Below, piece after piece: positions 5,121-5,591 of a stretch of DNA of 5,591 nucleotides. Position numbers and translations under genes: made by a program. How positions within the stretch are numbered: the stretch's first letter is position 1; every line of letters begins with the position of its first letter. The notes under the pieces were generated by a model. That model had not been told where the DNA came from and ran no database searches. It saw nothing but the letters and a program-made list of their open reading frames with translations. Source of the DNA: Candidatus Zixiibacteriota bacterium (lineage in GTDB: Bacteria > Zixibacteria > MSB-5A5 > GN15 > FEB-12); contig JACRAV010000421.1 of assembly GCA_016213305.1 (NCBI GenBank), positions 1 to 5,591 of the forward strand, read 5' to 3'.

Positions 5121-5591
5121 ATGCAAGCCGAACTGTATCTCACGCCGATCCAGCTGACCCGAATATCCGCCGAAAACCGCACGGTGGTGGTGATCGACGT
5201 TCTTCGCGCGACCACCTCGATTTGCGCCGCCCTGAACGCCGGCGCCCGCGGTGTGATCCCGGTCGATGAGCCGGGCGAGGCGGGGGAAGTCTGGACCAAG
5301 ATCGGCAGTGACAACGCGGTGCTGGCCGGCGAACGCGACGGCGTTAAAATCGAAAACTTCACCCTCGGGAATTCGCCTGCGGAGTTCACGGCCGCATCGG
5401 TCGGGGGTAAGTTTGTCATCCTGACCACCACCAACGGAACGCCGGTCTTCGCCAATGCCCTCAAAGCAGGCGCGGTGATCTCCTGCGCGCTGGTCAATGT
5501 GTCGGCGGTGGCCGAGCGGGTGGCCGCCGAAGACCGGGACCTGATTATCATCTGCTCTGGTCGCGAAGGGAACTTTTCTATCGAAGACACC
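5121..5591 (+). CDS. comB: 2-phosphosulfolactate phosphatase family protein ComB (3'-truncated by window edge)
   Basis: ComB is a Mg2+-dependent phosphatase that converts 2-phospho-3-sulfolactate to 3-sulfolactate. This is the second step of coenzyme M synthesis in methanogens, and sulfolactate is also made by some bacteria. The first 157 residues are visible, about two thirds of the usual 235-245. Family motifs are VVIDVLRATTSI (23-34), AGERDGVKIENFTLGNSP (69-86), TTTNGTP (102-108) and ICSGREGNFSIEDT (144-157). The frame is open to the right edge. ATG 5121 starts 3 bases after the gcvT stop. The sequence before it has no convincing SD, so translation is probably coupled to gcvT. Bacterial ComB homologues often occur without the other coenzyme M genes, so the physiological substrate may differ. 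No comA, comC or comDE is visible here. The family call is strong; the substrate is assumed from the family. Confidence 0.93.
   Translation, partial: MQAELYLTPIQLTRISAENRTVVVIDVLRATTSICAALNAGARGVIPVDEPGEAGEVWTKIGSDNAVLAGERDGVKIENFTLGNSPAEFTAASVGGKFVILTTTNGTPVFANALKAGAVISCALVNVSAVAERVAAEDRDLIIICSGREGNFSIEDT

Noticed and set aside
5093..5590. A 165-codon minus-strand open frame at the right edge
   Set aside because: The + strand from 5121 encodes ComB with several exact family motifs, so the minus-strand frame is its shadow.
1..5591. Mobile element, phage, CRISPR, defence system, tRNA or rRNA
   Set aside because: No transposase, integrase, terminal inverted repeats, spaced repeats or tRNA-like cloverleaf was seen. 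All seven genes are ordinary metabolic, membrane or repair families with similar base composition.

Overview
The window is an ordinary-looking, gene-dense bacterial chromosome segment. It is GC-rich (high fifties to about 60 percent by eye), and all seven genes are on the + strand. I see no RNA genes, CRISPR arrays, insertion sequences or large repeats, and no gene-free stretch longer than 140 bases. A long-form (67K-type) SppA, typical of Gram-negative (diderm) bacteria and cyanobacteria, suggests a diderm. The phylum cannot be fixed from this window; an environmental lineage of the FCB type would fit but is a guess.

Layout. (i) Positions 1-809 hold the C-terminal half of a signal peptide peptidase SppA, cut by the left edge. 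(ii) After 78 bases with a possible promoter come an aldehyde dehydrogenase (888-2315) and, 16 bases later, a small GNAT acetyltransferase (2332-2736). (iii) After 61 bases comes a 67-residue DUF2892 membrane protein (2798-3001). Its stop overlaps the first possible start of endonuclease IV, nfo (2998-3873). (iv) A 140-base intergenic region (3874-4013) carries a weak hairpin, a sigma70-like promoter and an 8-codon mini-ORF holding the best ribosome binding site. (v) It is followed by gcvT (4014-5117) and, 3 bases later, comB (5121 to beyond the right edge).

Two transcription units are likely: ALDH-GNAT-DUF2892-nfo and gcvT-comB. The first groups genes with no obvious shared pathway (aldehyde oxidation, acetyl transfer, a membrane protein, abasic-site repair). 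The second joins the T-protein of the glycine cleavage system to a 2-phosphosulfolactate phosphatase homologue, and no partner genes for either pathway are in view.

I found no evidence of an undescribed system. The points most worth a second look are the mini-ORF overlapping the gcvT start, the tight gcvT-comB pairing, the ALDH residue that hints at NADP use, and the two competing starts of nfo.
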